Positions 29,832-38,891 of a stretch of DNA of 64,000 nucleotides are shown here, one piece after another (position 1 is the stretch's first letter; each line of letters opens with the position of its first letter). The notes beneath the pieces are model-generated. The model made no database searches and was not told the origin of the DNA. It saw nothing but the letters and a program-made list of their open reading frames with translations. Both the position numbers and the translations under genes were made by a program. Source of the stretch: Nitrosomonas sp. (GTDB lineage: Bacteria; Pseudomonadota; Gammaproteobacteria; Burkholderiales; Nitrosomonadaceae); NCBI GenBank assembly GCA_031316255.1, contig JALDQW010000001.1:1178001-1242000 (forward strand), written 5' to 3'.

Positions 29832-30653
29832 ATGAAGAAATTATCCTTCACCCGAAATATCAATCGACTTTTTCTTTTTACCAACCAGAAAATAGTAAGA
29901 ACGTTTATTTTTTTATTTTTCTTGTGCATTTTATCATCCACAGGTAACGCACAACTAGAAGAAACTATTACCAGAATAAAGCCATCAATTGTCGGTATTG
30001 GAACGTATCAAAAAATGAAGTCGCCACCAGTTACATTTATGGGCACAGGTTTTGTGGTAGGTGACGGTTTGCATGTCGTAACCAATGCGCATGTAATCCC
30101 AGAGTCTCTAAATCTAGAAAGAATGGAAAAACATGTTGTAATTACAGGAAAAGACCAAAAACCTGAACTCAGAGATGTAACCATTATCTCCGTGGACAAA
30201 GAGCATGACCTGGCTTTGTTAAAAATAAGTGGTTCCGCATTACCCGTGATGAAACTGGGGGATTCGAAAACGGTTAGAGAGGGAAAACTAATGGCCTACA
30301 CCGGTTTTCCGATTGGTATGGTTCTTGGTTTTTATCCGGTAACACACCAAGCAATCATCTCGTCTATTACGCCAATCATCAGGCCTGCACATAACACCAC
30401 ACAATTGGATGCAAAATTGATCAGACAGCTCCAGTCTCCTTTTCTGGTATTTCAGCTTGACGGGGTAGCCTACCCGGGGAACAGTGGCAGCCCATTGTAC
30501 GATCCAGACACAGGTATAGTTTACGGCGTCATAAATATGGTGTATGTAAAAGGTAAGAAAGAAGCTGCACTTTCAGCACCGAGTGGAATCAGTTATGCGA
30601 TACCCGGAAAATATATTGTAGATCTACTGGGAAAAGCGCATTACAAGAACTGA
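29832..30653 (+). CDS. Exported trypsin-like serine protease
   Basis: A 273-residue protein with a membrane/signal segment at about 22-37 (TFIFLFFLCILSSTGNA) and an S1C/trypsin-like domain: TGFVVGDGLHVVTNAHV with the His, DKEHDLALLKI with the Asp, and YPGNSGSPLYD with the nucleophile Ser. Unlike DegP/HtrA it has no PDZ domain. It probably acts in the periplasm, in protein quality control or processing. It is followed after 46 bp by two signalling genes on the same strand. Confidence 0.85.
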   Translation: MKKLSFTRNINRLFLFTNQKIVRTFIFLFFLCILSSTGNAQLEETITRIKPSIVGIGTYQKMKSPPVTFMGTGFVVGDGLHVVTNAHVIPESLNLERMEKHVVITGKDQKPELRDVTIISVDKEHDLALLKISGSALPVMKLGDSKTVREGKLMAYTGFPIGMVLGFYPVTHQAIISSITPIIRPAHNTTQLDAKLIRQLQSPFLVFQLDGVAYPGNSGSPLYDPDTGIVYGVINMVYVKGKKEAALSAPSGISYAIPGKYIVDLLGKAHYKN

Positions 30654-30699
30654 AAAGTCGACCTTTTCTCATCAACTACATTATAAGAATTAGGGAAAA

Positions 30700-31188
30700 A
30701 TGCGGCCAATAACAGTAGCTGTTGCAGAAAACGATCAGGAAAAATGCAGTCAACTCGAACATTATCTACGCAAGAACGATCAAACTATCGAAGTTTTAAC
30801 CGACAAAGATTCCTTTTACAACAAAAATGTAGAAAGGCGGCTCAAGTCTCGTGACAATCAGTCGTTACAAGCAAATACTGTTGCACGAATTAAACGGCTA
30901 AGGCCTCGAGTACTTTTTGTGAATACTCAACAGCTAACGAAAGAATCCTTTGATTTGCTCCATGAGTTAAGTCAGCATTGTCCGGATACATTACCTGTTG
31001 TTTTAATCAAAGAAGAGGCCGACGACAACCATATATTGCAGGCTCTTGAGAGTGGCGCATGTGGAGTTGTCGACTGTAGCGTAATACCCTTTAATGTCTC
31101 TAAAATAATAGAAACAGTAGATAAGGGAGAACCCTGGGTTTCACGCAAAATGCTTGTAAAGATAATGGATAAAATAAAATTTACTTAA
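30700..31188 (+). CDS. Stand-alone receiver-like protein lacking the phospho-acceptor Asp
   Basis: A 162-residue CheY-like fold: ITVAVAENDQEKCSQL (first strand with acidic pair), VLFVNTQQL at the strand where the phosphorylated Asp normally sits (Asn here), and PVVLIKEEADDNHILQALESGACGVVDCSV for the later strands. No DNA-binding domain follows. It is likely a pseudo-receiver acting by protein contact. It is 8 bp upstream of the LuxR-type regulator, so both are one unit. The fold call is by pattern only. Confidence 0.65.
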   Translation: MRPITVAVAENDQEKCSQLEHYLRKNDQTIEVLTDKDSFYNKNVERRLKSRDNQSLQANTVARIKRLRPRVLFVNTQQLTKESFDLLHELSQHCPDTLPVVLIKEEADDNHILQALESGACGVVDCSVIPFNVSKIIETVDKGEPWVSRKMLVKIMDKIKFT

Positions 31189-31195
31189 ATGACCT

Positions 31196-31891
31196 ATGTT
31201 AATTTTACTTGCCAGTTCCGATACTGAATTACTTAAACGATGGGAAGATGGTGTGTTTGGCCTATCTTCAACATCGACCATCAATAATCCAAGACATTTT
31301 AAAGACCGGCTTATGAAAGTTAAACCGGATCTCCTTTTACTGGATTATAAATTTTTAGGACAGGATCTTCAGAAAGAAATTCTGGATATCACTGTATCAA
31401 TTCCCAGAATAAAGATTATCATTTTCAGCCCAGCGATTAATGATAACGAAGAGTGGACTTTATTCAAAAATGGTATCAGTGGTTGCTGTCAGTATGACAT
31501 GGAACCCGAACAAATCATCTATGTTATTAAAGCCGTTCAGAAAGGTGAATTGTGGATACGTCGATCATTGACAAGCTACATGCTGCAGGAGCTTGTCGAA
31601 GTAACATTGGAAAAAGACAGAATTGAAAACGCTATCCACGACTTGTTAACAAACCTGACCAAACGTGAATATGAAATAGCGATGCTGGTCGGACGCGGTG
31701 AAAGCAACAAAAGAATAGCAAACCGACTGGATATCACAGAACGGACGGTCAAAGCACATTTAACTGAAATTTTTCGTAAACTGCAAATAACAGATCGTAT
31801 CAAACTGGCGTTGATGATGAAAGACACTGTTTCTTCGCTCAAGCCATCTCACACAAACAATGCTTTCCACGATCCATCCTATTTTGCATAA
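31196..31891 (+). CDS. LuxR/NarL-family response regulator
   Basis: A 231-residue regulator. The N-terminal receiver contains LLLLDYKFL with the expected Asp near residue 50. The C-terminal LuxR helix-turn-helix reads LTKREYEIAMLVGRGESNKRIANRLDITERTVKAHL, then FRKLQITDRIKLAL. It should bind DNA as a dimer. No histidine kinase is nearby, and its receiver lacks some usual residues, so activation may be atypical. It forms a set with the pseudo-receiver and perhaps the protease. Confidence 0.85.
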   Translation: MLILLASSDTELLKRWEDGVFGLSSTSTINNPRHFKDRLMKVKPDLLLLDYKFLGQDLQKEILDITVSIPRIKIIIFSPAINDNEEWTLFKNGISGCCQYDMEPEQIIYVIKAVQKGELWIRRSLTSYMLQELVEVTLEKDRIENAIHDLLTNLTKREYEIAMLVGRGESNKRIANRLDITERTVKAHLTEIFRKLQITDRIKLALMMKDTVSSLKPSHTNNAFHDPSYFA

Positions 31892-31917
31892 GTCATAAAT
31901 TTCAAAACCGGTAATCG

Positions 31918-32520
31918 TTAAACAACATGGATTGAGCTCTCATCCAATAGCTTTAGCAGTCCCTGCAGTGCTTTCATGACGGCCTGCCGCCGTACGGATT
32001 CACGGTCTCCACTAAAAAAACATGTTTCACTATTCAACAGGCCTTCCTTTAACATCCATGCAAAGCAAACCGTACCAACTGGTTTGAGTTCGGTGCCGCC
32101 CGTTGGGCCTGCTATTCCCGTTATGGCCACACTGACCTGAGCATGACTGTTTTTTTGCGCACCAAAAGCCATTTCCTGCGCCGTTACTTCGGATACAGCA
32201 CCATACTTTTCTAGTGTAGTCATACTGACACCCAGCATTTCATTTTTGGAAAGATTACTATAGGTGATAAAACCACGATCATACCAGACAGAACTCCCGG
32301 CTATCGCCGTGACTGCCTGACCGAGCCATCCCCCTGTGCAGGATTCCGCAGTAGCCATTAGCACACCCCGTTGCCGTAGACGTTCGCCCACTTCCGCAGC
32401 CAAATACCTAATAGACTGCGTGTTATCAGAAATTTTCGTTTTAGCGGTATCCAAGTTGCTATCAATCTGTTCTAAAAATACCCTTCTAACAACACCCATG
32501 CTTTCCATCCAGACAGGCAA
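31918..32520 (-). CDS. pncC: Nicotinamide-nucleotide amidase (CinA C-terminal family)
   Basis: A 200-residue CinA_C protein: LMATAESCTGGWLGQAVTAIAGSS, the YSNLSKNEMLGV segment, and VSVAITGIAGPTGGTELKPVGTVCFAW. It hydrolyses NMN to NaMN and ammonia, recycling pyridine nucleotide. The start is uncertain: TTG 32520, ATG 32508 or ATG 32499 all overlap the end of pgpA (stop at 32472); the last is likely. It ends the ribE-to-pncC minus-strand cluster. Confidence 0.88.
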   Translation of the reverse strand: MPVWMESMGVVRRVFLEQIDSNLDTAKTKISDNTQSIRYLAAEVGERLRQRGVLMATAESCTGGWLGQAVTAIAGSSVWYDRGFITYSNLSKNEMLGVSMTTLEKYGAVSEVTAQEMAFGAQKNSHAQVSVAITGIAGPTGGTELKPVGTVCFAWMLKEGLLNSETCFFSGDRESVRRQAVMKALQGLLKLLDESSIHVV

Positions 32521-33029
32521 AGCAAAGTAAAAAACGCAGCGATCAAATCATCAAACATGACGCCAAAACCACCTTTTAAACGTCGATCATAATACCGAAT
32601 GGGTTGCGGTTTGATTATATCGAAGAAACGAAAAAGGAAGAAAGCAGCAAGCTGCCAAACCCAGTCCGCTGGTGTAAAGTATAGTACCAATAAAAACGCA
32701 ACGGTCTCATCCCAAACAATCCCGCCATGATCAGGCACACCCAGTGCTTTGCCCGTCACGCCACATGCCCAGATTCCCAGGATAAACAAGGCATCGATCA
32801 ACAACAATAAATGAATTGAATCAAGATAATGATCCAATACCCAGAATAATGGAAAAGCGATAAGCGTTCCCACAGTACCGGGTGCTTTAGGACTTAAACC
32901 AAAACCACCAGAAAAAGCGATAAAATAAGCCGGATGTTTACAGACAAAAACAATATCAGGTTGCACATTTGGTGATGCAGTACCGTTATCATTCGAATTG
33001 CCGTATGCCTTAGGAAGCAAAGTGGTCAT
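32472..33029 (-). CDS. pgpA: Phosphatidylglycerophosphatase A
   Basis: A 185-residue PgpA: FGLSPKAPGTVGTLIAFPLFW near residue 45, DHGGIVWDETVAF, FRFFDIIKPQPIRYYDRRLKGGFGVMFDDLIAAFF. It removes phosphate from PG-phosphate in cardiolipin/PG synthesis at the inner membrane. Its start overlaps the thiL end by 20 bp; this thiL-pgpA pairing is widely conserved. The first ~30 residues are variable and the true start could be later. Confidence 0.92.
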   Translation of the reverse strand: MTTLLPKAYGNSNDNGTASPNVQPDIVFVCKHPAYFIAFSGGFGLSPKAPGTVGTLIAFPLFWVLDHYLDSIHLLLLIDALFILGIWACGVTGKALGVPDHGGIVWDETVAFLLVLYFTPADWVWQLAAFFLFRFFDIIKPQPIRYYDRRLKGGFGVMFDDLIAAFFTLLCLSGWKAWVLLEGYF

Positions 33030-33981
33030 ATCCCGTTTTCTCTATATCCATTTCTCTACCCTTCGCATCCATCACGACCAGACCTTCCCCTTGCCTAACT
33101 TCCCCGATGAGTGTCAAAGGAACTTGTAATTTTTGTGCAATATGTTCAATAGAAGCACGGTTACTTCTTGGTGCAGTAAAACAGAGTTCATAATCATCCC
33201 CACCGGCAAGCAGACACTGCCGCGCCAACGGTGAAGCAATATATCGTTTCATAACCGAGGAGCACGGCACAGTATCAAAACGCACTACTGCTGCCTGTTT
33301 TGAACAGGTTAAAATATGCCCCAGGTCGGCCACTAATCCATCGGAAATATCAATTGCACTATGTACAAGACCAACCAAATGTTGTCCCAATTCAACTCGC
33401 GCAATCGGCATATATAATGCAGACCGACAATAATCCGCTTCGTCTTCAGTTAAATCAATTTCTTGCAATTCATACTTTAATGCCAACGCAGCGTCACCCA
33501 TACATCCCGAAACCCAGATATCATCACCAGGTTCCGCGCCATCGCGTCGCAAAAACCGACCTTTTGTAATTTCTCCGATAATCTGCACGCCAATATTAAG
33601 TGGCCCACATGTAGTATCACCACCAATCAATTCAATTCGGTAACGCTGTGCCAGTTTAAAAAAACCGTCAGCAAATTTACTGAGCCACGCTTCATTTGAT
33701 TCGACCATATCCCGTGGCAGAGTTAACGCAAGTGTTACCCATCGTGGCTTTGCTCCCATTGCAGCCATATCGGACAAATTCACAGCCAAAGACTTGTATC
33801 CCAATTGATAGGGATCTGAATCTTCAAAAAAATGCCTTCCTGAAACCAAAGTATCTGTAGAAACAGCCAATTCCATGTCAGCATTTGGCGCTACAATTGC
33901 CGCGTCATCGCCGATGCCCAGCACTGTTCCTGTTACCGGTCGTTTAAAGTAACGCTGTATAACATCGAATTCAGAGGGCAC
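33010..33981 (-). CDS. thiL: Thiamine-monophosphate kinase
   Basis: A 323-residue ThiL of the PurM-like fold: EFDVIQRYF at the start, GIGDDAAIV, the metal-binding VSTDTLVSGRHF, NLSDMAAMGAKPRW, GGDTTCG, and AIDISDGLVADLGH. It makes thiamine pyrophosphate from thiamine monophosphate. It is followed by pgpA in an overlapping arrangement. Confidence 0.96.
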   Translation of the reverse strand: MPSEFDVIQRYFKRPVTGTVLGIGDDAAIVAPNADMELAVSTDTLVSGRHFFEDSDPYQLGYKSLAVNLSDMAAMGAKPRWVTLALTLPRDMVESNEAWLSKFADGFFKLAQRYRIELIGGDTTCGPLNIGVQIIGEITKGRFLRRDGAEPGDDIWVSGCMGDAALALKYELQEIDLTEDEADYCRSALYMPIARVELGQHLVGLVHSAIDISDGLVADLGHILTCSKQAAVVRFDTVPCSSVMKRYIASPLARQCLLAGGDDYELCFTAPRSNRASIEHIAQKLQVPLTLIGEVRQGEGLVVMDAKGREMDIEKTGYDHFAS

Positions 33982-34025
33982 GATTCTGCTACTCGCTACG
34001 GGTAAATACAGATTCCAGCCAAGTG

Positions 34026-34493
34026 TTATACTTGCGCAGCGATTTCAACAGCGCGCAATTTTATCGCAAGTTTATCTAATACGCCGTTGACATACTTATA
34101 ACCGTCGCTACCGCCATAAGTCCTGGCAAGCTCAATCGCTTCATTAATAATGGCACGGTAAGGTATTTCAAGAAAATGAATTAATTCATGGGTGCTGAGT
34201 AGCAATATGGCAAATTCTACCGGACTGAGCTCTTTAAACGGTCTGTCGAGAAAAGGTTGTATCGTTTCTTCTAGTGTATTTACATCACTAAAGACACCAT
34301 TGAATAATTTCAGAAAATATTTTTCATCAGCGCGTGTAAATTCTTTTGTTTCACGCAATTGCGCCACGATAATACTGGCTGCTCCACCAGCCAGACGCCA
34401 TTGATAAAGTCCTTTCAGAACAAGTTCCCGCGCCAATCGACGGCGACTTTTTGGTTTTGTTATTTTTTTTTGCGCTGCTATTTCAGTCAACAC
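34026..34493 (-). CDS. nusB: Transcription antitermination factor NusB
   Basis: A 155-residue Nus[21 protein letters not shown] near the N-terminus and [22 protein letters not shown] then [11 protein letters not shown] at the C-terminus. With NusE it binds boxA RNA in rRNA antitermination. Its start overlaps the ribH end by 11 bp, the classic ribH-nusB arrangement. Confidence 0.95.
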   Translation of the reverse strand: MLTEIAAQKKITKPKSRRRLARELVLKGLYQWRLAGGAASIIVAQLRETKEFTRADEKYFLKLFNGVFSDVNTLEETIQPFLDRPFKELSPVEFAILLLSTHELIHFLEIPYRAIINEAIELARTYGGSDGYKYVNGVLDKLAIKLRAVEIAAQV

Positions 34494-34968
34494 CGTATTC
34501 TTCCAGTTTGATCAGTAAATTTCCCATTTCCACCGCAGCACGCGCAACATCAACACCCTTCTGACTCATTCGCTCAATGGCCTGGTCTTCTGTATCCGTT
34601 GTCAAGATACCGTTTGCAACGGGAATCTCCGTTTCTAACTGTACCTGGGTAATACCGCGCGCGGATTCATTGGCTACCACTTCGAAATGATAAGTATCTC
34701 CACGAATCACCGCACCCAGCGCAATCAACGCATCAAACTGATTTGAAAAAGCCATTTTCAATAACGTGGCTGGCACTTCGAGCGCACCGGGAACAGTGAC
34801 CAGAAGGACATCTGAATCCTGGACATTGTATTTTTTTAATTCCGCCGTACATGCGCCGAGCAGTCCTTCTCCGATATCAATATTAAAACGACTCATTACA
34901 ATACCGATCCGCAGACCTTCACCATCAAGTTCCGGTTCAAATTCCAGAATATTGTCATAATATGTCAT
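34483..34968 (-). CDS. ribH: 6,7-dimethyl-8-ribityllumazine synthase
   Basis: A 161-residue lumazine synthase with [49 protein letters not shown] (catalytic His), and [15 protein letters not shown]. It condenses the RibB product with the pyrimidine to form the riboflavin precursor. It is downstream of ribB and ribE and overlaps nusB. Confidence 0.97.
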   Translation of the reverse strand: MTYYDNILEFEPELDGEGLRIGIVMSRFNIDIGEGLLGACTAELKKYNVQDSDVLLVTVPGALEVPATLLKMAFSNQFDALIALGAVIRGDTYHFEVVANESARGITQVQLETEIPVANGILTTDTEDQAIERMSQKGVDVARAAVEMGNLLIKLEEYGVD

Positions 34969-35040
34969 TTCTGCTCCCGAATAAATTCATATTCCAATTA
35001 TATGTGCTCGGCGCCACGTTTTATGCATGCCTTATGACCA

Positions 35041-36147
35041 TTAACTGCCACGATCAGTCACATCTACATAACTGGTCACTTCCAAACCAAAGCCTGTTAC
35101 ACTTGGCATCTTCCTTGGTGTTGCCAGTAACCGCATTTTACCAACATTTAAATCCTTCAATATCTGTGCACCTATGCCGTGATCTCTTAAATCAGACTTG
35201 TCCCGTACTGTAATTTCTGCTTGCTTCGCTTCAACACGGTTAATCACTTTATCAGAATTTTCCTCTCCACGTAAAAATACGATAACGCCACGCCCGGCAT
35301 CTGCAATCATCCGCATCGATTCATGAATACTCCAGGAATGTGTATCGTCATGAACATCCAACAAATCTATAACAGACAAAGGTTCATGCACACGCACTAA
35401 TGTTTCTGTGTCCGGCTCTATTTCTCCTCTGGATAAGGCAAGATGAACGGTACTAACCGTTTCATCACGGTATGCAGTGAGTAAAAAATGGCCGTGTATT
35501 GTTTGAATTGGCCGTTCAGCAACACGTGTTATCAGACTTTCAGTCAAGCTGCGATAATGGATTAAATCTGCAATTGTTCCGATTTTGAGTTGGTGCTTTT
35601 CTGCAAAGATCATTAAATCGGGCAATCTAGCCATACTGCCATCTTCTTTCAGAATCTCACAAATAACGGACGCTGAGGTCAGACCGGCCATCCCGGCCAA
35701 GTCACAACCTGCTTCCGTATGTCCTGCGCGCGCAAGTACGCCACCCTTCTGAGCCATCAACGGAAAAACATGACCCGGTTGCACAATATCTTTCGCCTTG
35801 GCGTCCGCTTTAACTGCTGCCTGTATCGTCGTTGCACGATCGGCAGCAGAAATACCGGTCGTGACACCGCTTGCCGCTTCAATAGACAAAGTAAAATTAG
35901 TGCCCAGCGGGGAACGATTCGAAGTAACCATCAATGGCAGATTCAATTGCTGACAGCGTTCTTCCGTCAAAGTTAAACAGATAAGCCCTCTGCCATAGGT
36001 TGCCATAAAATTAATTGCTTCCGGTGTAACAAAATCAGCCGCGAGAATCAAATCACCCTCATTTTCCCGGTCTTCCTCATCAACAAGGATAACCATTTTG
36101 CCCGATTTTAAATCATTGATAATGTCTTGAACGGTACTGATTTTCAT
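35041..36147 (-). CDS. ribB: 3,4-dihydroxy-2-butanone 4-phosphate synthase with degenerate GTP cyclohydrolase II domain (RibBX type)
   Basis: A 368-residue two-domain protein. The N-terminal RibB domain (about 1-200) is complete: [39 protein letters not shown]. The C-terminal RibA-like domain (about 205-368) lacks the three zinc cysteines: after TLVRVHEP come [16 protein letters not shown] where active RibA has Cys-rich sequence. So it should make the four-carbon riboflavin precursor but not open GTP. An active RibA must be elsewhere. The gene overlaps ribE by 4 bp. Confidence 0.92.
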   Translation of the reverse strand: MKISTVQDIINDLKSGKMVILVDEEDRENEGDLILAADFVTPEAINFMATYGRGLICLTLTEERCQQLNLPLMVTSNRSPLGTNFTLSIEAASGVTTGISAADRATTIQAAVKADAKAKDIVQPGHVFPLMAQKGGVLARAGHTEAGCDLAGMAGLTSASVICEILKEDGSMARLPDLMIFAEKHQLKIGTIADLIHYRSLTESLITRVAERPIQTIHGHFLLTAYRDETVSTVHLALSRGEIEPDTETLVRVHEPLSVIDLLDVHDDTHSWSIHESMRMIADAGRGVIVFLRGEENSDKVINRVEAKQAEITVRDKSDLRDHGIGAQILKDLNVGKMRLLATPRKMPSVTGFGLEVTSYVDVTDRGS

Positions 36148-36770
36148 TTTTCTTGGTTTCCTGGCATTTTCAAAAGATTTTCTACATATCGAGCCAGCAT
36201 GTCAGTCTCCAGATTTACACGCAGACCCGGCTTAAGCGCGCTTAATGTCGTTGCCGATAAAGTATGCGGGATTAAATTAATGGAAAATTCATCGTTTTCA
36301 ATTTGATTAACAGTCAAACTGACGCCATTGACAGTTATTGATCCTTTAAGAGCGATATAACGGTGCAAGTGTCCGGGTGGCCGAATCGTCAACAGAAAAT
36401 TTTCTTCATTTTCTATTGAAGGCTCAAATTTAATCACTTCTCCGGTGGCATCGACATGTCCGCTGACTAGATGCCCGCCTAGCCGGTCCGATAAACGCAT
36501 GGCTTTCTCGAGATTTACCGAAAGGCCTATTTCGTCCAGACCGCAAGTACACCGGAGCGTTTCCGGCGACACGTCAACCGTGAATAACGAATCCGGAAGC
36601 GCTTTAACAGTAAGACAAACTCCGTTGACAGCGATACTGTCACCGATCGATACATCGCTCATATCCAAAGAACCTGGAGAAATACTGAGACACAGACCAT
36701 TCTCAACATTGTTTTTCGGGATATTGACCTGGGTTAGCGTTCCAGTTGCTTGAATGATTCCTGTAAACAT
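36144..36770 (-). CDS. ribE: Riboflavin synthase alpha chain
   Basis: A 208-residue protein made of two lumazine-binding repeats: MFTGIIQATGTLTQV start, SIAVNGVCLTV in repeat one, and GHVDATGEV then GSITVNGVSLTVNQI in repeat two. It dismutates two lumazines to riboflavin. First gene of the cluster ribE-ribB-ribH-nusB. No FMN riboswitch is seen upstream; a miniature element lies there instead. Confidence 0.95.
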   Translation of the reverse strand: MFTGIIQATGTLTQVNIPKNNVENGLCLSISPGSLDMSDVSIGDSIAVNGVCLTVKALPDSLFTVDVSPETLRCTCGLDEIGLSVNLEKAMRLSDRLGGHLVSGHVDATGEVIKFEPSIENEENFLLTIRPPGHLHRYIALKGSITVNGVSLTVNQIENDEFSINLIPHTLSATTLSALKPGLRVNLETDMLARYVENLLKMPGNQEK

Positions 36771-36802
36771 TTTTTTATGATGAGGCCATTAGATCAATAT
36801 AA

Positions 36803-36943
36803 GGGCACCTCTAAAAATTCAGAGTTTTAAACAAGACGAGGCGAGAACAAAAAATTTTGACGCAGCATATGATTGATATGTAAGGAAACATTTTTTGTAA
36901 ACAACGAAGTATTGTAACGAAGTATGAATTTTTAGAGGTGTCC
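36803..36943 (+). mobile_element. Miniature inverted-repeat element, family A, copy 2
   Basis: 141 bp with 18-bp terminal inverted repeats, GGGCACCTCTAAAAATTC at the left and GGACACCTCTAAAAATTC read inward from the right (one mismatch). Both ends are flanked by ATAA, a probable 4-bp target duplication. No coding capacity. It lies between ribE and the mltF-like gene. Confidence 0.8.
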
Positions 36944-36971
36944 ATAAATAAAAACAAATCTTATAAACAAG

Positions 36972-38324
36972 TTAATAACTTTCAGCTGCAGTATTTTTTA
37001 AAATCTCATAATAGGCACGGACCGAATTTGTCAATATCACCGCTTCGTCTCCGCGTGCGTGACCATATTTTACAGTACTGGAATAATGCTTTTTATTCAG
37101 TAATGGTAATGTTTTTTTCAAATCGATCCATAAATCCGGATTTAAATTAAACCGTTTTGCTAATGCCCGCGCATCGATAATCCGGCCATAACCCTGATTG
37201 TAGGCAGCCAGCGCCATCCACGTCCTGTCCGGTTCCAGAACACTTTCTGGCAGCTTATTCTTAAGCATTTGTAAATAGCGCGCCCCGGCAAGTATGTTTT
37301 GACGGGAATCAGATAGATTTTTTACGCCCATTCGTCTGGCAGTTTCCTGCGTCAACATCATGATTCCGCGTACACCGGTAGGTGATTTTGCCTGTGGATT
37401 CCAGTGTGATTCTTGATATGCCAAAGCTGCCAACAAGCGCCAATCGATCCCCGTTCTTCGCGCTGCGTGGAAAAAATATTGTTTGAATTCAGGCAATCTT
37501 GATCGGATTTTCTTTTTAAAGAAGTAAATATCGCCCGGACTCAGTTGATTATATTGTCCGTTATAGCTATCCAGCAATTGTCCGAGTACGCCTTCTTGCA
37601 TAATTCGTTCAAAAAAGGCATTTACCTTATCGACAAGCAGCTTTTCCGTATATTTAGGGAGAATCCATTGACTGACAGAGGTATCTAATTCAAAAGCACC
37701 TTTAACCTGCGGAAAAAAATGATTGGCTTTCTTAATATGTAAAGAATCTGCAACTGTATAGGCAATCTCACCCTTGTTCAGCTTTGCCAGTAATTCTTCG
37801 CTTGAAAGGGCAACTGCGGACCAGCCCAATTCAGGAAGTTCTGATTTGATTTTTTGCAATTGTTTTTCATGGATTGAACCCACAGGCACTTCAATTTTTT
37901 TCCCAACCAGCTGATGGGCATTTCGGGGTTCAAAATTTTTGGCATTAAAAGCGACCTGATGATGCGTATGTAAGTAAACGGGACCTAAAATAAAACGTGA
38001 GGCTTGATCGTCCCGAATGCTTAAACCAATTGCAATATGAGCCTGGTGTCTGTGTAATGCTGCTAATGCAGAATCCATCTCGGGCATCAAGATAAATCGC
38101 ACCTCCAGCCCAATCTCTGCTGCAAATTCGTTGACTAGATCATAGGTTATGCCGGAAAAATTGCCTTCATTATCGATATAAAAATTATCTGTGTGCTCAA
38201 CGGTGATCACCACCAGCTCATTGGCCATTGCAAATGGCGAAACAGGCTTTTCATATGAGCTGCACCCGGTAATCAGCAAGCCATATAAAATAAAAATAAC
38301 AATTCTCACTGTTGGTGTACACAT
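36972..38324 (-). CDS. mltF: Membrane-bound lytic murein transglycosylase F
   Basis: A 450-residue lipoprotein-like enzyme: signal region with ITGCSS lipobox-like Cys near residue 21, then a periplasmic solute-binding (SBP_bac_3) domain (about 35-270), then a C-terminal SLT domain with AALAYQESHWNPQAKSPTGVRGIMMLT; the Glu of YQESHW is catalytic. It cleaves peptidoglycan glycan strands to 1,6-anhydromuropeptides. Length and architecture match MltF. Confidence 0.92.
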   Translation of the reverse strand: MCTPTVRIVIFILYGLLITGCSSYEKPVSPFAMANELVVITVEHTDNFYIDNEGNFSGITYDLVNEFAAEIGLEVRFILMPEMDSALAALHRHQAHIAIGLSIRDDQASRFILGPVYLHTHHQVAFNAKNFEPRNAHQLVGKKIEVPVGSIHEKQLQKIKSELPELGWSAVALSSEELLAKLNKGEIAYTVADSLHIKKANHFFPQVKGAFELDTSVSQWILPKYTEKLLVDKVNAFFERIMQEGVLGQLLDSYNGQYNQLSPGDIYFFKKKIRSRLPEFKQYFFHAARRTGIDWRLLAALAYQESHWNPQAKSPTGVRGIMMLTQETARRMGVKNLSDSRQNILAGARYLQMLKNKLPESVLEPDRTWMALAAYNQGYGRIIDARALAKRFNLNPDLWIDLKKTLPLLNKKHYSSTVKYGHARGDEAVILTNSVRAYYEILKNTAAESY

Positions 38325-38424
38325 AACCCAATGATCGTATATTTTTTCAAATTAAATGACCTGAAATAATAGAAGACGGCTTGACCAATTGAACAATTAA
38401 GTTAATGAACAATAATTTGAAATA

Positions 38425-38501
38425 TGGCGCGCCCAACACGATTCGAACGTGTGACCCCCGCCTTCGGAGAGCGGTACTCTATCCATCTGAGCTATGGGCG
38501 C
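38425..38501 (-). tRNA. tRNA-Arg (CCG anticodon)
   Basis: The minus strand gives a complete 77-nt cloverleaf: acceptor GCGCCCA/TGGGCGC with discriminator G and an encoded CCA, D-arm AGCTCAGATGGATAGAGT, anticodon loop CTCCGAA (anticodon CCG) on stem CCGCT/GGCGG, and T-arm with GTTCGAATC. It reads the CGG arginine codon. Confidence 0.97.
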
Positions 38502-38891
38502 AATACACTTACAAAAACAGCAATCGGTTTTGACTGTTCCCTGAAGCAAACTGTAAGAAACATTAAAGCATAACCTCTTTTATAAAATACGTCCAATTTG
38601 TGTTTGTCCGCCAGTTTTGCTCTGCAAAGATGATCAAGACAGCATTTTTGCGCATTCACTTTTCAAACAATTTCGCTTAAGCCGGCTCGATTGCTGAATA
38701 TCGGGTTACCGTACGAAATGCCCGTCCTGTATGATGGCAGTTGACCAGATATTCAAACTCATACCGCAGTACAAATAGGTTTATAATCTTCCCTGAAAAA
38801 AAATTAAAAAAAACATAATGCGTTATGACACGTTACAAAAGAGGTGACCTGCGCTATTGGCTACCGCAGATTATCCACAAAAGAGAAAATT
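38502..38891. other. Gap between tRNA-Arg and the lipase gene
   Basis: About 390 bp with no convincing gene or repeat. It should hold the promoters of the tRNA (minus strand) and of the lipase gene (plus strand). An A/T-rich run at 38790-38820 may be part of the latter. Confidence 0.4.

Noticed and set aside
36771..36971. FMN riboswitch before ribE
   Set aside because: The interval is filled by a miniature inverted-repeat element and shows none of the RFN conserved blocks.
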